In this document: piece after piece, positions 60,084 through 60,347 of the stretch | Position numbering within the stretch: position 1 is the first letter of the stretch | Layout: every line of letters begins with the position of its first letter | Made by a program: the position numbers and the translations under genes | The notes under the pieces: model-generated | Told to the model about the DNA's origin: nothing | Seen by the model: the letters and a program-made list of their open reading frames with translations, nothing else | The model's database searches: none | Assembly (NCBI RefSeq): GCF_030063185.1 | Contig: NZ_JASISP010000025.1 | Location: 1 to 60,347, forward strand | Origin: Arthrobacter sp. H35-D1 | Lineage (GTDB): Bacteria; Actinomycetota; Actinomycetes; Actinomycetales; Micrococcaceae | Reading direction: 5' to 3' | DNA: 60,347 nucleotides

Positions 60084-60199
60084 TAGTACTCCGCTGAACG
60101 AACAGTTCGGATCCGGACAAGACCAATTCCCCTGGCCTCGAAAATAGGCCTAATGGATTGTGTTCAAATGTAAATTTGAATTTCGTCGTAATCACGGAT

Positions 60200-60229
60200 T
60201 TGACTTGTTGGAATTCAGTCGGGTAAGCT
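60200..60229 (+). promoter_or_regulatory. rRNA operon promoter
   Basis: TTGACT at 60200-60205 and TAAGCT at 60224-60229, spacer 18, in AT-rich DNA. Spacing and boxes match actinobacterial rrn promoters. Confidence 0.7.
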
Positions 60230-60302
60230 TGAAAAGTTGCCTCGGTGCTGATCATTGCGAATGAACGTGTGTTTGTTTGGGTGTGTGGCTGGGTGTGTTT
60301 GT

Positions 60303-60347
60303 TGTTTGAGAACTCAATAGTGTGCCAAGTTTTATTGATACCAATTT
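60303..60347 (+). ncRNA. start of the rRNA operon leader (partial)
   Basis: TGTTTGAGAACTCAATAG followed by TGTGCCAAGTTT is the conserved antitermination/processing leader found before 16S rRNA in Arthrobacter and other actinobacteria. The 16S gene itself lies beyond the window. A T/G-rich stretch precedes it. Confidence 0.75.

Overview
The window is a high-GC actinobacterial chromosome segment. Gene content and order point to the Micrococcaceae (Arthrobacter and relatives): a proteasome activator (Bpa), CarD, SenX3/RegX3/PhoU, ispD-ispF-cysS-rlmB, and a GlgE-pathway cluster that ends at an rRNA operon leader. Assignment is by recognising protein families and motifs; no search was run.

Layout. 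1-5481: bpa, a partner gene of unknown function and a three-gene ABC importer of the ferric-iron type. 5478-8016: an LtrA-family membrane protein with a complete ISAs1-family insertion sequence just upstream of it (6709-8006, 10-bp target duplication). 8017-11964: very small ORFs, a lipoprotein, an NADPH:quinone-type oxidoreductase, an unknown membrane protein and a DHFR/RibD-like reductase. 12205-26212: a 14-kb integrated element in a tRNA-Thr(CGU) gene, bounded by a perfect 47-bp repeat. 26349-36589: housekeeping genes (secreted peptidase, holB, tmk, trans-sulfuration enzyme, methyltransferase, gpmA, phoU, senX3, regX3). 36750-41327: a sortase-anchored GH35 beta-galactosidase of 1525 residues. 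41698-47125: lipoprotein, carD, ispD, ispF, cysS, rlmB. 47128-60020: glgX, glgP, glgE, treS and a fused maltokinase-glgB, which together describe trehalose-to-alpha-glucan synthesis (TreS makes maltose, maltokinase makes maltose-1-phosphate, GlgE polymerises, GlgB branches) and its breakdown (GlgP, GlgX). 60054-60347: promoters and leader of an rRNA operon whose 16S gene lies beyond the window.

The integrated element is the most unusual part. It has a tyrosine integrase beside the tRNA, a phage-type repressor facing an AlpA-type excisionase, a primase-polymerase and a RepA-like ATPase, a run of small translationally coupled unknown genes, two zinc-ribbon proteins, and a cargo half with a three-gene unknown cassette (DUF4352-like membrane protein, 176-residue protein, DUF6575-like protein) and a lone 270-residue protein. 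It also holds two clusters of short repeats that look like a replication origin or partition site. I see no capsid, terminase, FtsK/TraB or relaxase gene, so it looks like a replicating satellite or mobilisable island and not a phage or self-transmissible element.
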